Shown here in pieces: positions 53,285 to 63,416 of a DNA stretch of 64,000 nt. The notes beneath the pieces are model-generated. The model saw only the letters and a program-made list of their open reading frames with translations, did not search any database and was not told where the DNA came from. The DNA is taken from the NCBI RefSeq assembly GCF_905404315.1, contig NC_066266.1:7137501-7201500 (forward strand), read 5' to 3'. Every line of letters starts with the position of its first letter. Within the stretch, counting starts at the first letter, position 1. Source of the DNA: Leptidea sinapis. Taxonomy: Eukaryota; Arthropoda; Insecta; Lepidoptera; Pieridae. A program made the position numbers and the translations under genes.

Positions 53285-53925
53285 ACAAGGTGGGCCAAAA
53301 GAAATCACCCTATTGGAAGGTGCTCTCATTTTTGCAAATGGCCGCCAATGTCAAATCAGTTTTATCATTTATGGACTAGATAGATGCAGAATACAAGTGA
53401 ATAAGCCACGGAGAGATACACTCCCCAAGAACGTGAAATAATTGTGTCTAATTTTTGCGTAACAATTCGTCTGTGATGTTGGCGCAGCGCGAATTCCGTC
53501 GCTGATTCCTCGGTCATCTGACACCGACTGCGCAAAAACTGCGCCGTTTGGCCACCAACCTTGAAGAGTATGGGACCACAAGAGACGATGCCAAGAGTGG
53601 CCGGCCCCGGAGGGCCCGTTCTGCTGAGAATATCGCCGCTGTTGCCGAGGATGTCAAGCTGTCGCCGGAAACATCGATTAGACGACGTGCCACGCAATTA
53701 GCCATCAGCCGGACGTCCGTAAGGCAAATTTTGGACAGAGACCTGCGCAGGTTCCCGTCCAAAGTCCAGTCCGTGCATCACCTGCTTCCTGACGATCGCC
53801 AAACGCGCGTAACCTACGCTCAAGCCACCCTCAATCTCGAGGAAGGAGTGGACGATTTTTCGACCATAATCATAATGAGTGATGAGGCTCATTTCCACCT
53901 CAGCGTATTATTTTTACATCTGCTC
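53285..53925 (+). pseudogene. DDE transposase (IS630/Tc1/mariner-related), broken
   Basis: Begins at ACAAGGTGGGCCAAAAG, a likely terminal repeat only a few bases right of the previous element. Coding parts in changing frames: YTPQEREIIVSNFC; then, in one frame from 53548, EEYGTTRDDAKSGRPRRAR, SIRRRATQLAISRTSVRQIL (helix-turn-helix), and MSDEAHFHLS, which carries the first catalytic Asp. The protein stops there: the rest of the catalytic domain and the right end are deleted. Confidence 0.7.
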
Positions 53926-53929
53926 ATAA

Positions 53930-54480
53930 GTATTATTTTTACAAAGATTTACTACGCAACCCGGCATTTTACTTTCAATTACTAGCAAAGTTTAACAGAA
54001 CATGTGGCACAGTGTTCGCTGGAGACTGGCTAAGTACGCCCACATGCGAGTAGTATTAATAGCACTTTGCAACTACGCCTGCGGTATCTAGTTGGGGCGC
54101 AACAGAGACCAATTCTTAATCTTAGGTTGTCGATTTATAGAATCTAATTCACACCACAGTTAAAGAAGTTTCACACCATAAAACCAATAGTGAAAATTTA
54201 ATTAAGTCGTAATTTCACGCCGATCACATTTTTTAATTAATTCTTAAATCTTCACAGCGATCCCGTTGGCTGGGTATTGTCAAACTAAATCCCTCTTGGA
54301 TTCTGTTTATATCTGTCCTGTTAAATTGGATTTCAAAACCCGACGGACTTGTTCGTGACACAAATTAAGTCTGCTTTGCACGACTTTGAACAGCCCGAAG
54401 CTATATTTACTACAGTATGCAAAATACATATGGTAGAAGTGAAACTTTAATGGACAAAGTTTAAAACAAATATTTCAAAG
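53930..54480. other. no gene recognised
   Basis: Sequence after the transposase break; nothing supportable. Confidence 0.35.
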
Positions 54481-54481
54481 C

Positions 54482-54910
54482 TCGTCCAATTCTCGTGTCA
54501 CGGTGTACGTAATTGAACTCCTCTCAAACAGCTCGACCGATTTTCGTGAATCTTAGCGTGCATATCGGATAGGGTGGAGAATCGGACAACATCTTTTTTT
54601 CATCCCCCTAATGTTAAGGGTGGTCCATTTTTGGTAAATTTTGGTGGTATTTTTTTGACATAATTCAGCATTGAAAAATAAATACAACTTCAAATTTCCG
54701 CCCTTCTACGATCTACAATTATTTTTTATCGTGATTTTTAAATTATTGTGTTCCATCCACAAATCCGCTATAGGGTCAATCCGCAATCGAATACCATAAT
54801 TGTAGTATGATATATTTGGTAGGTCTGAGAATCGGTTGCATCTACTTTTTATGCCCCAAATTTTTTTTAATTACTTTATATGGCAATACAACGTTTGCTG
54901 GGTCAGCTAG
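54482..54910 (+). mobile_element. non-autonomous Helitron, family H2
   Basis: ATTCTCGTGTCACGGTGTAC, 'atcccccta', CATTGAAAAATAAATACAAC, ending ACGTTTGCTGGGTCAGCTAG. The 5' terminus is degraded. Confidence 0.75.
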
Positions 54911-55034
54911 TATTTTTTATAAAAATTTCCAAGAAAAGCATTCAATAAAATGTTGTTTAAGAATATTTACAAAAAAGAGAAAAATAATCTAATGCTTTAC
55001 TTCATTATAAAAAAAAAGATATAATGTGATAAAA

Positions 55035-55400
55035 AACTTTTGTCAGATGTGGGGTTCGAACCTACTCTTACTCTCGGGAACGAGCTTAGATAATTTTATT
55101 CGTCTAGAGCAGGGGTGCTCAAACGGTCGATCGGGATCGACAGGTTGATCGCGAGTGCGTTTTGAATCGATCTCGAGAAAAAAATCCGGTATAATAAACT
55201 AAAATCAAATTTTGAGGTAGATCGCCAGCAGTTCAAGCTTGAGCACCCCTGGTCTAGATAGAGTCTCTTGCTGTTAGACAACCGATGAAAACAGGCCAGG
55301 AATATTAGTTTAGTGTGAGTGACAAGCTACGTCTTACACTCGCGATTTGTATGACAGTTTGTGTTAGTGCGCGTGCATTGCTCAATATAGAGGTTAGTTC
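55035..55400 (+). repeat. repeat U, split by a hAT MITE
   Basis: TGGGGTTCGAACCTACTCT on the left; GAGTCTCTTGCTGTTAGAC and 'tgcattgctcaatata' on the right, matching 29930 and 30905. Interrupted at 55110-55251. Confidence 0.5.
55110..55251. mobile_element. 142-bp hAT MITE
   Basis: Ends CAGGGGTGCTCAAAC and CTTGAGCACCCCTG, inverted. Flanking 8-bp duplication GTCTAGAG (55102-55109) / GTCTAGAT (55252-55259), one mismatch. Interior shows diverged GATCG-rich inverted blocks. Canonical hAT layout. Confidence 0.9.
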
Positions 55401-55460
55401 TAATTCTCAACTTTTTTTTGACATTTTCGCAGCTGTCATAGTCTATCTAGACGTATGATC

Positions 55461-55600
55461 TAAGGTGACGAGCGCAATTATAATGCCGCTCAGAAATTTT
55501 GGGTTTTTCAAGAATCCTGAGCGGCACCGCATTATAATGGCCAGGGCGTATCAATTACCATCTGTTGAATGTGTTGTTCGTTTCGTCCTTGTCATGAAAA
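55461..55600 (-). repeat. interspersed repeat S, inverted fragment
   Basis: TCAAGAATCCTGAGCGGCAC with 'taaggtgacgagcgca' on the left. Confidence 0.65.
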
Positions 55601-56120
55601 AACACACATTGTTAATCAAAATTGGTCATATATTATCGGGCTGTCAATTCTTCTATGCGCTAGTATAGTTAAAAGTATATAGCTTTAAATGCTGGAAAAT
55701 GGATCTCAAACGAAAATTACTTGCAATTGCTTAATATTGTCATAAGATTTTCTTGTATTTATTCATAAATTGTTAATTTCAATCATATTTTGTAATAAGT
55801 TTAATTTAATTTACTAGTATTTTGTTTAAATTTTTAAGTCTTGTTTTTGCCTATTGTAAATATCTTTTATGAAATGCTGTGAATGCCTTTAAGTAATAGA
55901 TATACTAGACTATATAGAATCTTAATATTGTGTAAGCAAATGTCATATATACCTATTGTTTGTGTTCCATAAAAAAAAAATGCAAATTCAAGCCACCACG
56001 GCTAATACTCTCCGGATCCACTGTGGCTTCTTGTAAATCTTTTCACAATAATTATAAAGATACACCCTGTTTAGTATTTGTATTGCCTTTATACAAATAT
56101 GCCCACAATTTTGATTTCTT
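55601..56120. other. no gene recognised
   Basis: AT-rich; an A-run at about 55971-55980 may end a LINE, but no body was recognised. Confidence 0.35.
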
Positions 56121-56306
56121 ACCTAATATATAAAAATCTCGTGTCCCGGTGTTTGTTACCAAAATCCTCCGAAACAGCTGAACCGATGTGTATGAAAATC
56201 GGGTAACACTGAGAATCGGCCAAAATTTATTTTTCATACCAATTTTTTTTTAATGCAAATACATTATTCATTTATTTGGCAATACAACGTTTAACAGGTG
56301 CGCTAG
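56121..56306 (+). mobile_element. Helitron H2, first of two joined copies
   Basis: 'ctaatatataaaaatctcgt' to 'acgtttaacaggtgcgctag'; CTAG at 56303-56306. Confidence 0.75.
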
Positions 56307-56420
56307 TAATATATAAAATTCTCGTGCCGGGGTTGTTACCAAACTCCTCCGAAACGGCTGAGCCGATTTGTATAAAATTTTGTGTGCACATCGACTAGAT
56401 CGGCCAACATATATTTTTTT
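56307..56420 (+). mobile_element. Helitron H2, second copy, 3'-truncated
   Basis: TAATATATAAAATTCTCGTG begins immediately after the CTAG of the previous copy, then 'ctcctccgaaacggctgagc'; lost after about 56420. Confidence 0.75.
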
Positions 56421-56511
56421 ATGCAATTTTTTATTATAATATGATATGAAGAATTTTATTGTAAGGGTAACCTCATATTAATCATTAAAAACTTTTAGTC
56501 TAGTCTTACGG

Positions 56512-56805
56512 CCGTTCCCAATATTCAGTCTATCTCCGGTTGTGGCCAACTTGAGATAAAAATCGTAACTATCGTTGACTTTCTGTCCCAATAAATTTAT
56601 CGACGGTCACTCACCTTATCTGTTGACGCTGTCTGTCAATATGAGGACGTATAGCTTACCAGCGATAAAAGTTTCACGCGTCCCAATATAAGGCGATTAA
56701 TGACTTATCGGGTATATTGGGACAGCTACAGATTATTGACAGCTAATTATACTGATAGTAGAGGTAGTAATTTAGCTCTATCTGTAGATAGTATATTGGG
56801 AACGG
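56512..56805. mobile_element. MITE family P, third copy
   Basis: CCGTTCCCAATATTCAGTC at the left and ATAGTATATTGGGAACGG at the right, same body as 3282-3580. Confidence 0.8.
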
Positions 56806-57093
56806 GGCCTATAGTCTTTCAAATCAGTGATACAGGTTAATGAAATCATCCACGCGCTGGCAGGGTCGCCATGCGATGTTTGAGGTACTGGTACTAATTA
56901 AAAATTAGTTTAATAATAAATTTTTATTCTTTAGTGCAATAATTGGTTTCATTCATTCATAGAGTGTCTACGTTGTAGAAGTATAGAAATTTTCAATATG
57001 TGCCAGATGTTTATCTTGAATTTTATGGGGCTTTTGTTGTTTTTTTTATTTGGGGAAAATCAAACCCGATCTCAGTCAATCAGAAACCCGAAC
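56806..57093. other. no gene recognised
   Basis: AT-rich spacer with nothing supportable. Confidence 0.3.
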
Positions 57094-57340
57094 TCATGCA
57101 AACCATCAAGATGAGGAAAGTTGCGTATTTGTGGCGCGTATTTAGACACGAGAGGTTGAAGTCCTACAACTCATCATGATGGGAAAAATTGCCGGAAGAA
57201 GAGGCGTAGGTGGCAGAAAAAGTCTTGGCAGCGCAACGTCTGTGAGTGGACAGGAATCGCGAGTGCGGCAGAACTATTTCATCTCGCGAAGAATTAAAAG
57301 TTGAATTTACAAAGTTGACTGCCAACCTTCGTTAGTCGAA
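57094..57340 (+). pseudogene. LINE C-terminal tail, frameshifted
   Basis: Frames read TIKMRKVAYLWRVFRHERLK, then KLPEEEA, then CGRTISSREELKVEFTKLTA, the order found in a common LINE tail ('R.AYLGH..RH.RY', 'AELF', 'KLTANL'). Several frameshifts and stops. Confidence 0.55.
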
Positions 57341-57344
57341 AACA

Positions 57345-57490
57345 GAAGAGGCGCGGAGAATCTATAAAGAACTATTTACGCGCCTCATTAGGGCTGCTGG
57401 AAATCCAAACGTTTGTTTTTGTCAACGGATCAGCCTAGCTACCCAAACGCGGAAATTCTGCCAATATTCTTGATACACTTCACCGTAAGT
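57345..57490 (+). pseudogene. family T retroelement tail, third copy
   Basis: EARRIYKELFTRLIRAAGNP and QRISLAT; frame lost afterwards. Its 3' UTR resembles that after 17449. Confidence 0.6.
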
Positions 57491-57582
57491 AAGATAGTTT
57501 TAATTTAATGTAATGAAAGTTTTGTAGATAAAGCTATAAAATTTTTAGTTAAATTATAATATTTAATTATGTATTAACGTTG

Positions 57583-57795
57583 CGAAACTTAAGTGGCAGT
57601 GGGAAGGGAACATAGCTCGATGGACAGTTGAGGCAGTAAAGTCCTCGAACGATCGAGGCGCCTAAAAGATGCGACGATCTGGTCAAAATTGCCGGAATAC
57701 GTTGGATGAGGGTAGCGCAGGACCGATCGAAATGGCGATCTTTGGGGGAGGCCTTTGTCCAGCATTGGACGTCTTCCGGCTGATGATAATGATGA
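57583..57795 (+). pseudogene. family R LINE tail
   Basis: TGCGAAACTTAAGTGGCAG, ATCTTTGGGGGAGGCC and TGATGATAATGATGA at the end. Confidence 0.65.
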
Positions 57796-58153
57796 GCATC
57801 TAAGTTTAATTTTGTAATTAATATTTATTATATTATACTGATTAAAATTTCAGATTAGATTCCTTATCAGCTATGTAATTATTGGGATTTTTTCAAATTA
57901 AAAATAAAAGAAATTGTGACACATAGTACCTTTATTAAAATAAATACTTGGTAACTGATACAATATTCCTGCTACTCACAACATAGTAAAATTTATAATA
58001 TAATAAACAGTAATAGACTAATTTACATCTCAATAAATATTTAAATTATTCACTAGTCTATGACTAGTTCCTATAATATCTTTACAGCTATTAATAATTT
58101 CTTTTAAATAAAAACATAATATTATTATAACAATTGATTAAGATTTTCACTTA
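57796..58153. other. no gene recognised
   Basis: AT-rich DNA. Confidence 0.35.
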
Positions 58154-58159
58154 ATGCAT

Positions 58160-58534
58160 ACACGGACGAGTAAAAAAGAAGGACTCCTCGCCGTGATATT
58201 AGCAAGTGAAGCACCGTTATGCTAGTGTGTGTGCGGTTACGGGGGATACAAGTTACATAATTTTTTCTCCCTTAAATAATCATATATGGTCACAAATACT
58301 TGTATAGTATCGTTTTTACACTTGTTCTAACGCACAACGGCATTTTTAAAATATTTTATTGAGACGCTTACTGATCTGTCACTGACGATGACAATTCTCA
58401 TAATGGCCGCCTATCGGCCTGTAGTAGTGTAAGTGTGTGCGTGGGGCTATGTATTTACACGTTAATCGACATTTTTTGTTGCTACACTGTTATGTAAGGT
58501 GACACGGAGTTCTAATTTTTTTACTAGTCCGTGA
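58160..58534. mobile_element. 375-bp MITE, TIR ACACGGACGAGTAAAAAAG
   Basis: The right end TTTTTTTACTAGTCCGTGA is the inverse of the left with two or three changes, and GGACTCC / GGAGTTC continues the match. ATGCAT flanks both sides (58154-58159 and 58535-58540), a probable 6-bp target duplication, although that word is itself a palindrome. Confidence 0.75.
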
Positions 58535-58540
58535 ATGCAT

Positions 58541-60954
58541 ATTGTGTATTTTTCAAGTTATAATTTCAAATATTTTCACTGATGTCTTAATTATGAAAAC
58601 CACAGGAAAAAAACACTCATTAAGGCGACACTAAATGCCAGAGACCTTGAGCGATATGAGTTCACGGCTGCCGGCCCACCATCTATGTAACAAAGCCAAT
58701 ATTTTCAAAATTCTTGGGTGGAAAACAGTTTATATGCTTACAATCCTCGTTATTCACTACTAATCTGAATAAATGAACCTACACAAACAAGTACAAGCTA
58801 TAAGAATAACTTTTCTGAGAGAAGTACCAAAAAAATGCATCACGCCATGCCAAAAAACTTGTTTAACTTCAAAGAAAAGTGTTAGTTCAAAAAGGCTCGG
58901 CAGTGTTAACTATAACCAACAGCAAGCATTAGCAACCTACAAATAAGACTTAAGAATATATGTAACAGGATTAAGTAGTGTTCATAGCTCGAAATGCTAT
59001 ACTTTCACCACAAAACTTGTCTAAAAACACCATGTTTGCGTGTTTTGTGCTTACTCTTCGCCTTAAGATTTTGTTTAACTGATAAATTGATGTTACGTGA
59101 CCAAAAATTCAAATATTTAGATGTGAATTTAAAAGTCGAAAAATTTCTCATAAGTATAAATTTGTCCATTTATCAAAATTCATTTTGAATACAACATCAT
59201 TCAACAATTCACTATTTGCCTTTTCATGTCAAAATTTATGTAAGTTATTAATAACCACTCTCAAAATAATGTCCAATTATATACATACTACATACATAGT
59301 AATATGTGCTTTGAATAATTTCAGATCTAATATCATAAATTTGTTTCTACATTTGTGAATATCTGAAAATATATAATATCTATGTGCTATATACTTTACA
59401 CAAAATAAAACTGTAAAAAAAAACATATTTTTCTTATCTAACTCTACATACCCTAGGGTTTCATACGATTTTATAAAGTACAATAACTACATTAAATGTA
59501 AGTAATTTAAGACGGGTTTCATGAAACCATTAACTTTTGATGTAAGTAGTGAGCCTCAAGTCAAATTCTTGACTTTTTTAGACTTATATATAGGAGTTAA
59601 TTCAAATACAATTTAAACAAATACTTTAAATATGGCATGAGGCTTTATATAATGAATAGCCCAATTGTCTTATTTCTGTATTTATGTGAAGTTCTTCTAT
59701 TATTGTTTTGTGAATGTTGTCTACATATTTTGACGTTAGAAGAATTTCATTAGTTTGGGTTTCAACAAAACAAATTTGTGCGTAACCACAGCAGCTCTTG
59801 AGGTGAATGCTAGAGCAACAAGATAGCCACATAGACTGGTTTTGAAACATATATATAACAAATTGCTTAAGGACTTGGCAATACTGTCAAAAAAAAAAAG
59901 TTTATACCAAGACTCTTAAAATGGCTGCTTGAAAATAAGTTTATGCATACTTTTTCACATAATTATTACATGCTGGATAGAGTACATATTGTTTAATAAG
60001 TAATAATTTAAGATTTGGACATACCCTAATTCCCCCTTATACTAGGGTTATTCCCTTTCCAAATCTAAATAAATAATATCATTTCATTTCACTTCATGGA
60101 TTCACAAAACACGCCTTTGAATACCGAATACACTAATATATTAAGCTTTCATTTAAAATGCAAGTGAAACTATAGCTCATTTTACAATTTATTAACCATA
60201 AACACGATTAAAGCACTTAGGAAAGTCGATAGTTACAAAATTATAAAAGGTTGGTAGAAATACTAAGGGGCTTACTAAATACAATAGTATTTTCTAATTC
60301 TTAACATACACATCTCACTACTACTTTCAATGTAATTACTTTCGCAATTGCAACTACTATCTATAGTCTATACGATACTTATATTATTTATCCTAATTCC
60401 GTATCTTCTATTCTATTTTTAAATCATCATTAATACCTAAGAAGAGATCCTTAATTCGGAGTACCTTGGTCTTTGGTTATCCCCTCTATTAAACATTGAG
60501 ATCATTTTTTAGACTAGGCTATGTTTTGCACTAATATTACATAACATACCCTTGACTACATCTGTAATTAGTGAAGCCATAAATATTGTAACAGCATAAA
60601 AACTTTTTATTTATACATATACTTATTAAAGTGAATATTAAATCAAAATGATAGAATTTAGTGTTAAAGAAAACAGAATTCCGGACCTACAGCAGTTCTA
60701 GTTCAGAATCGGAAGTGAAAAGCAAGAGAAGAAGTGAAAAGTAGAAAGTGATACAGTGAAACCGGCGAAGTGGAAGTTCATAGAAGTGAACGCAAATAAA
60801 GACTCGTTCTTTTAAGCTGTGTATTATTTTCCAATCTTTGATCTGCTCTTATGACTCTATTAAAGTCAGAATTCGCAGAAATCAAATAAGAAACCAAAAC
60901 TTTCTCGCAATGTTTTGAAGATTCTCGCTATTAATCTTTACTGTATCATAAAAG
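58541..60954. other. long stretch without a recognised gene
   Basis: AT-rich, few repeats. Could contain a 3' UTR or regulatory DNA of the guanylate cyclase gene, but no sequence sign proves it. See the separate entry for 59626-59850. Confidence 0.4.
59626..59850 (-). other. unassigned 74-residue open frame
   Basis: Protein-like on the - strand: SSIHLKSCCGYAQICFVETQ, TNEILLTSKYVDNIHKTIIE, then ELHINTEIRQLGYSLYKAS before the stop. No motif that I can name, no clear splice site or start context. Possible exon, retrocopy or chance. Confidence 0.2.
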
Positions 60955-61183
60955 GCGATCCCTATAGCCCAGTGGTTGCTACCCTGCCTACCGAGTTAGA
61001 TCGGTCCCTGGGATCGATTCACGGTAGGTGCAAACATTTATATGATGAATATAAATGGTTGTTTCCGAGTCATGGATGTTAATAAATATTAATTTATGAT
61101 TAAATAAGTACTTGCTTTGTGCCCATTGTACAGGCTATGCCTAGTTTGGGGCAAAATAATTTGTGTAAAAATGTGTCAATATG
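60955..61183 (+). repeat. tRNA-derived SINE Sn, + strand copy
   Basis: A-box region TATAGCCCAGTGGTTGCTAC, B-box region GGGATCGATTCACGGTAGG, body GAGTCATGGATG and TTTGGGGCAAAATAATTTG, end GTGTCAATATG and an A-run. Confidence 0.75.
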
Positions 61184-61189
61184 AAAAAA

Positions 61190-61850
61190 AATCAAAGAAG
61201 ACCTGAAGCTTGGTGCTTATCTTTGATAGACAGGACATACAGTTTCTTTAATAGTAGGGATGTATTTAGGGAACTCTTTGTGTGGCTCGATTAAAATTGC
61301 ATACACGCAGGTGACAAGTGAAGAAATATTATTTTCACCGAAGAATACTACAAGCAATATGATAAACACACGTACACTTATAGCTCCAAAGAAGCTTCAC
61401 AAGTAGTCAGAAATGTGTAGCGTCATACTTCTTCATTCATGGTTCAGGTGTTTTCTTATCGAGGAATCACACAGATTCATTTTTGTGAAAAGGAGTTATA
61501 CATTAGCCAATGTGTGTCAAGAGTCTGTCTTAGAACGTGTTGTGATATGAAATATTTGCAAATAAGCAATATTCTTTTTAGAATGTATCATGGACTTTGC
61601 AGCAAGACAGCACCTGGTCACATGGAAACTACCCAAGCTTGGCTGGAAATAAGCGTTCCAGACTTTACAATAGCTGAAGATTGGCCCTCGTCTGTCCCAG
61701 ATCTGAAACTCTTGGACTCCATATTATGGACAGTTTTAAATGACATGGCCTGTTCTAAGCATGGCGCTGTCTTCGAGTTGCATAAGAAATTGCTAAAACA
61801 AGTAGCTACTAAATTTCAGCAGCATTTTTAAAAGAAGCAGTTATCTCTGA
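61190..61850 (+). pseudogene. mariner-like transposase, C-terminal half, frameshifted
   Basis: Frames read 'EEYYKQYDKHTY' and SSKEASQVVRNV; then, from 61439, FSYRGITQIHFCEKE, GHMETTQAWLEISVPDF and EDWPSSVPDLKLLDSILW. The last is a variant of the mariner DWPSxSPDLNPLDY box that holds the final catalytic residue, with PDLNPLDY changed to PDLKLLDS. Several frameshifts and lost residues show it is dead. The apparent Met start at 61439 is inside the protein. Confidence 0.75.
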
Positions 61851-62261
61851 TAGAATTCTTTTTTATTTATTGCAGAGTCTTATATTTCTAAGATTACACA
61901 CATTAAAAATAAATGCAATTTTATTTGTAAGAAGAACTTAAGGCTAGACTAGGCATAATCAAATTAATATTTTATACTCACTGTTATTTATTGAGTAATT
62001 TTAATATTTTTAACCTCAATAATTTATGTCTCTTAGGCCCGTATTACAGTAAACTGACTTCAAAAATGTACATAAAATAAACAACAGTACTCTATTTTAT
62101 ATGGATTCATATAGGATTAAGTATTGAGATGCTTTATGGAATATGGGCGTTAATCTCTTGACGCATAGTCCAGCAAGACAAAATTTTAATGACAATCCAT
62201 ATTCATGTTAATATTAAGAAATTACTTCGTCCAGGTTTGTAACAAACGTAAGACTAACATT
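61851..62261. other. probable 3' flank/UTR of the guanylate cyclase gene
   Basis: AT-rich; several TTTATT words (AATAAA on the - strand) could end the transcript, but none can be chosen. Confidence 0.35.
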
Positions 62262-62738
62262 TTATGTCTTTGGTTTTCCGTTTTTATCATTTGTGCTGTT
62301 CACAGTATTGTTGATTTTATTTACAACATCACGAACTTTACCTTTGTTAATAACAAGCTCTTTGTCGTACTTCGGTGTTACGATTTCTCTTGCATTTCCA
62401 TTAAACTGCGGCTTCCCAGATGAATTAAAATTTGCGCTTTGTGATAGTTTTATTTCTCTAACTGATTTATCAATGTTGTTAATCAGATCTTTAGCGACAA
62501 ATGTTGCAATCTCGTGTTTAATTCGATCTCTTTCCGATTTATCAAGAGTTGTATCTTTATTATCATTCCTTTTAGGACTTTCGCTGTGTGTTAACGAATG
62601 GGATGCAGGACTGTCGGGCCCTTGAAATGTGAAACTAGGATTTATATTTGGAGATTCATCTTCTTTCACTTCGCAGATTCTTATATCTTTGTCCTTTTTT
62701 TCACCGAGCAGCCAATACGTGGTCATTTTTCCTTTCCC
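62262..62738 (-). CDS. guanylate cyclase, last exon (C-terminal tail)
   Basis: The acceptor on the - strand is CTAACAG before GGGAAAGG. The exon reads GKGKMTTYWLLGEKK, the conserved end of the cyclase homology domain of receptor-type guanylate cyclases, then about 140 residues rich in Lys, Asn, Ser and Asp to a stop. The tail (DESPNINPSFTFQGPDSPAS at its start) has no domain I know and is probably disordered, with many possible phosphorylation sites. Joined in phase 0 to the exon at 63226-63416. Enzyme class: GTP to cGMP, usually as a membrane receptor; receptor type is inferred from the YWLLGE end. Confidence 0.9.
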   Translation of the reverse strand, partial: GKGKMTTYWLLGEKKDKDIRICEVKEDESPNINPSFTFQGPDSPASHSLTHSESPKRNDNKDTTLDKSERDRIKHEIATFVAKDLINNIDKSVREIKLSQSANFNSSGKPQFNGNAREIVTPKYDKELVINKGKVRDVVNKINNTVNSTNDKNGKPKT

Positions 62739-63225
62739 CTGTTAGTGAAATCGTTCTGTATAACTCTTATATGATATAACGTTATGAAATAAAAATTTAA
62801 AAAAAAGAAATCTGATATATTTCAATAATTAGTTAATCCCAGTTTAGCCATGTATTGCATATTTATTATATGACAACTATGTATTATAGAACAATCTCCT
62901 ACTCTTTTTATTACGTCGCTTATAACTAATAATAAATAAATAATTTTGAATTAATAATTTTTCTAATGCATGAACCTTCTGATAATAGCGCTAACACATA
63001 CAGTTATTGTGTTATGTTTTTTAATAATAAGTTCAGCGAAACTTGAAGCAGGAGTTTCTCCCGCAAGCTCCGCGAAGCATGATTTTTCATATACACATGC
63101 TAAGTCCATGAAATGAACAGAATGTTTTAGTAAAATTTAAAAAAGGTTTAGGTTAGTTGTGTAGAATACTTTACAAATTGTACTGCCAAAATTGCTAGGT
63201 ATTGCAAATTTTTAAGAAAGTTTAC
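62739..63225 (-). other. intron of the guanylate cyclase gene
   Basis: 487 bp, GT (donor GTAAAC) to AG (CTAACAG) on the - strand. AT-rich, no repeats recognised. Confidence 0.8.
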
Positions 63226-63416
63226 CTTCATTGCGATTTCTCCTCTGCATTCAAGATCGAAGCAATCATACAAATCAAGAACTTCTTTAGTTTTTGGGCT
63301 AACGTGAATCCTTAGTGCTTCACCGTGTGATTCCATTCGGGATGCAGTGTTAACAGTATCTCCGAACAAACAGTAGCGTGGCATTTTAAGGCCAACAACA
63401 CCAGCGACGCATGGAC
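63226..63416 (-). CDS. guanylate cyclase catalytic-domain exon
   Basis: 191 bp on the - strand, after acceptor TTAG and before donor GTAAAC. Reads (G)PCVAGVVGLK, MPRYCLFGDTVNTASRMES, then 'LRIHVSPKTKEVLDLYD' and 'FDLECRGEIAMK'. The Cys of RYCLFGDTV is the guanine-selecting residue of guanylate cyclases, and Asn and Arg of NTASR are the transition-state residues; all are present. Starts after the first base of a Gly codon, so more exons lie to the right, beyond the window or in its last bases. Class III cyclase; probably receptor type. Confidence 0.93.

Noticed and set aside
53365..53762. - strand open frames opposite the transposase
   Set aside because: GC-rich antisense shadows of the + strand transposase coding sequence.
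60955..61030. A tRNA gene
   Set aside because: Promoter boxes are present but the fold is poor, and the same unit with a shared body occurs at 13466, 23431 and 50750, so it is a SINE head.
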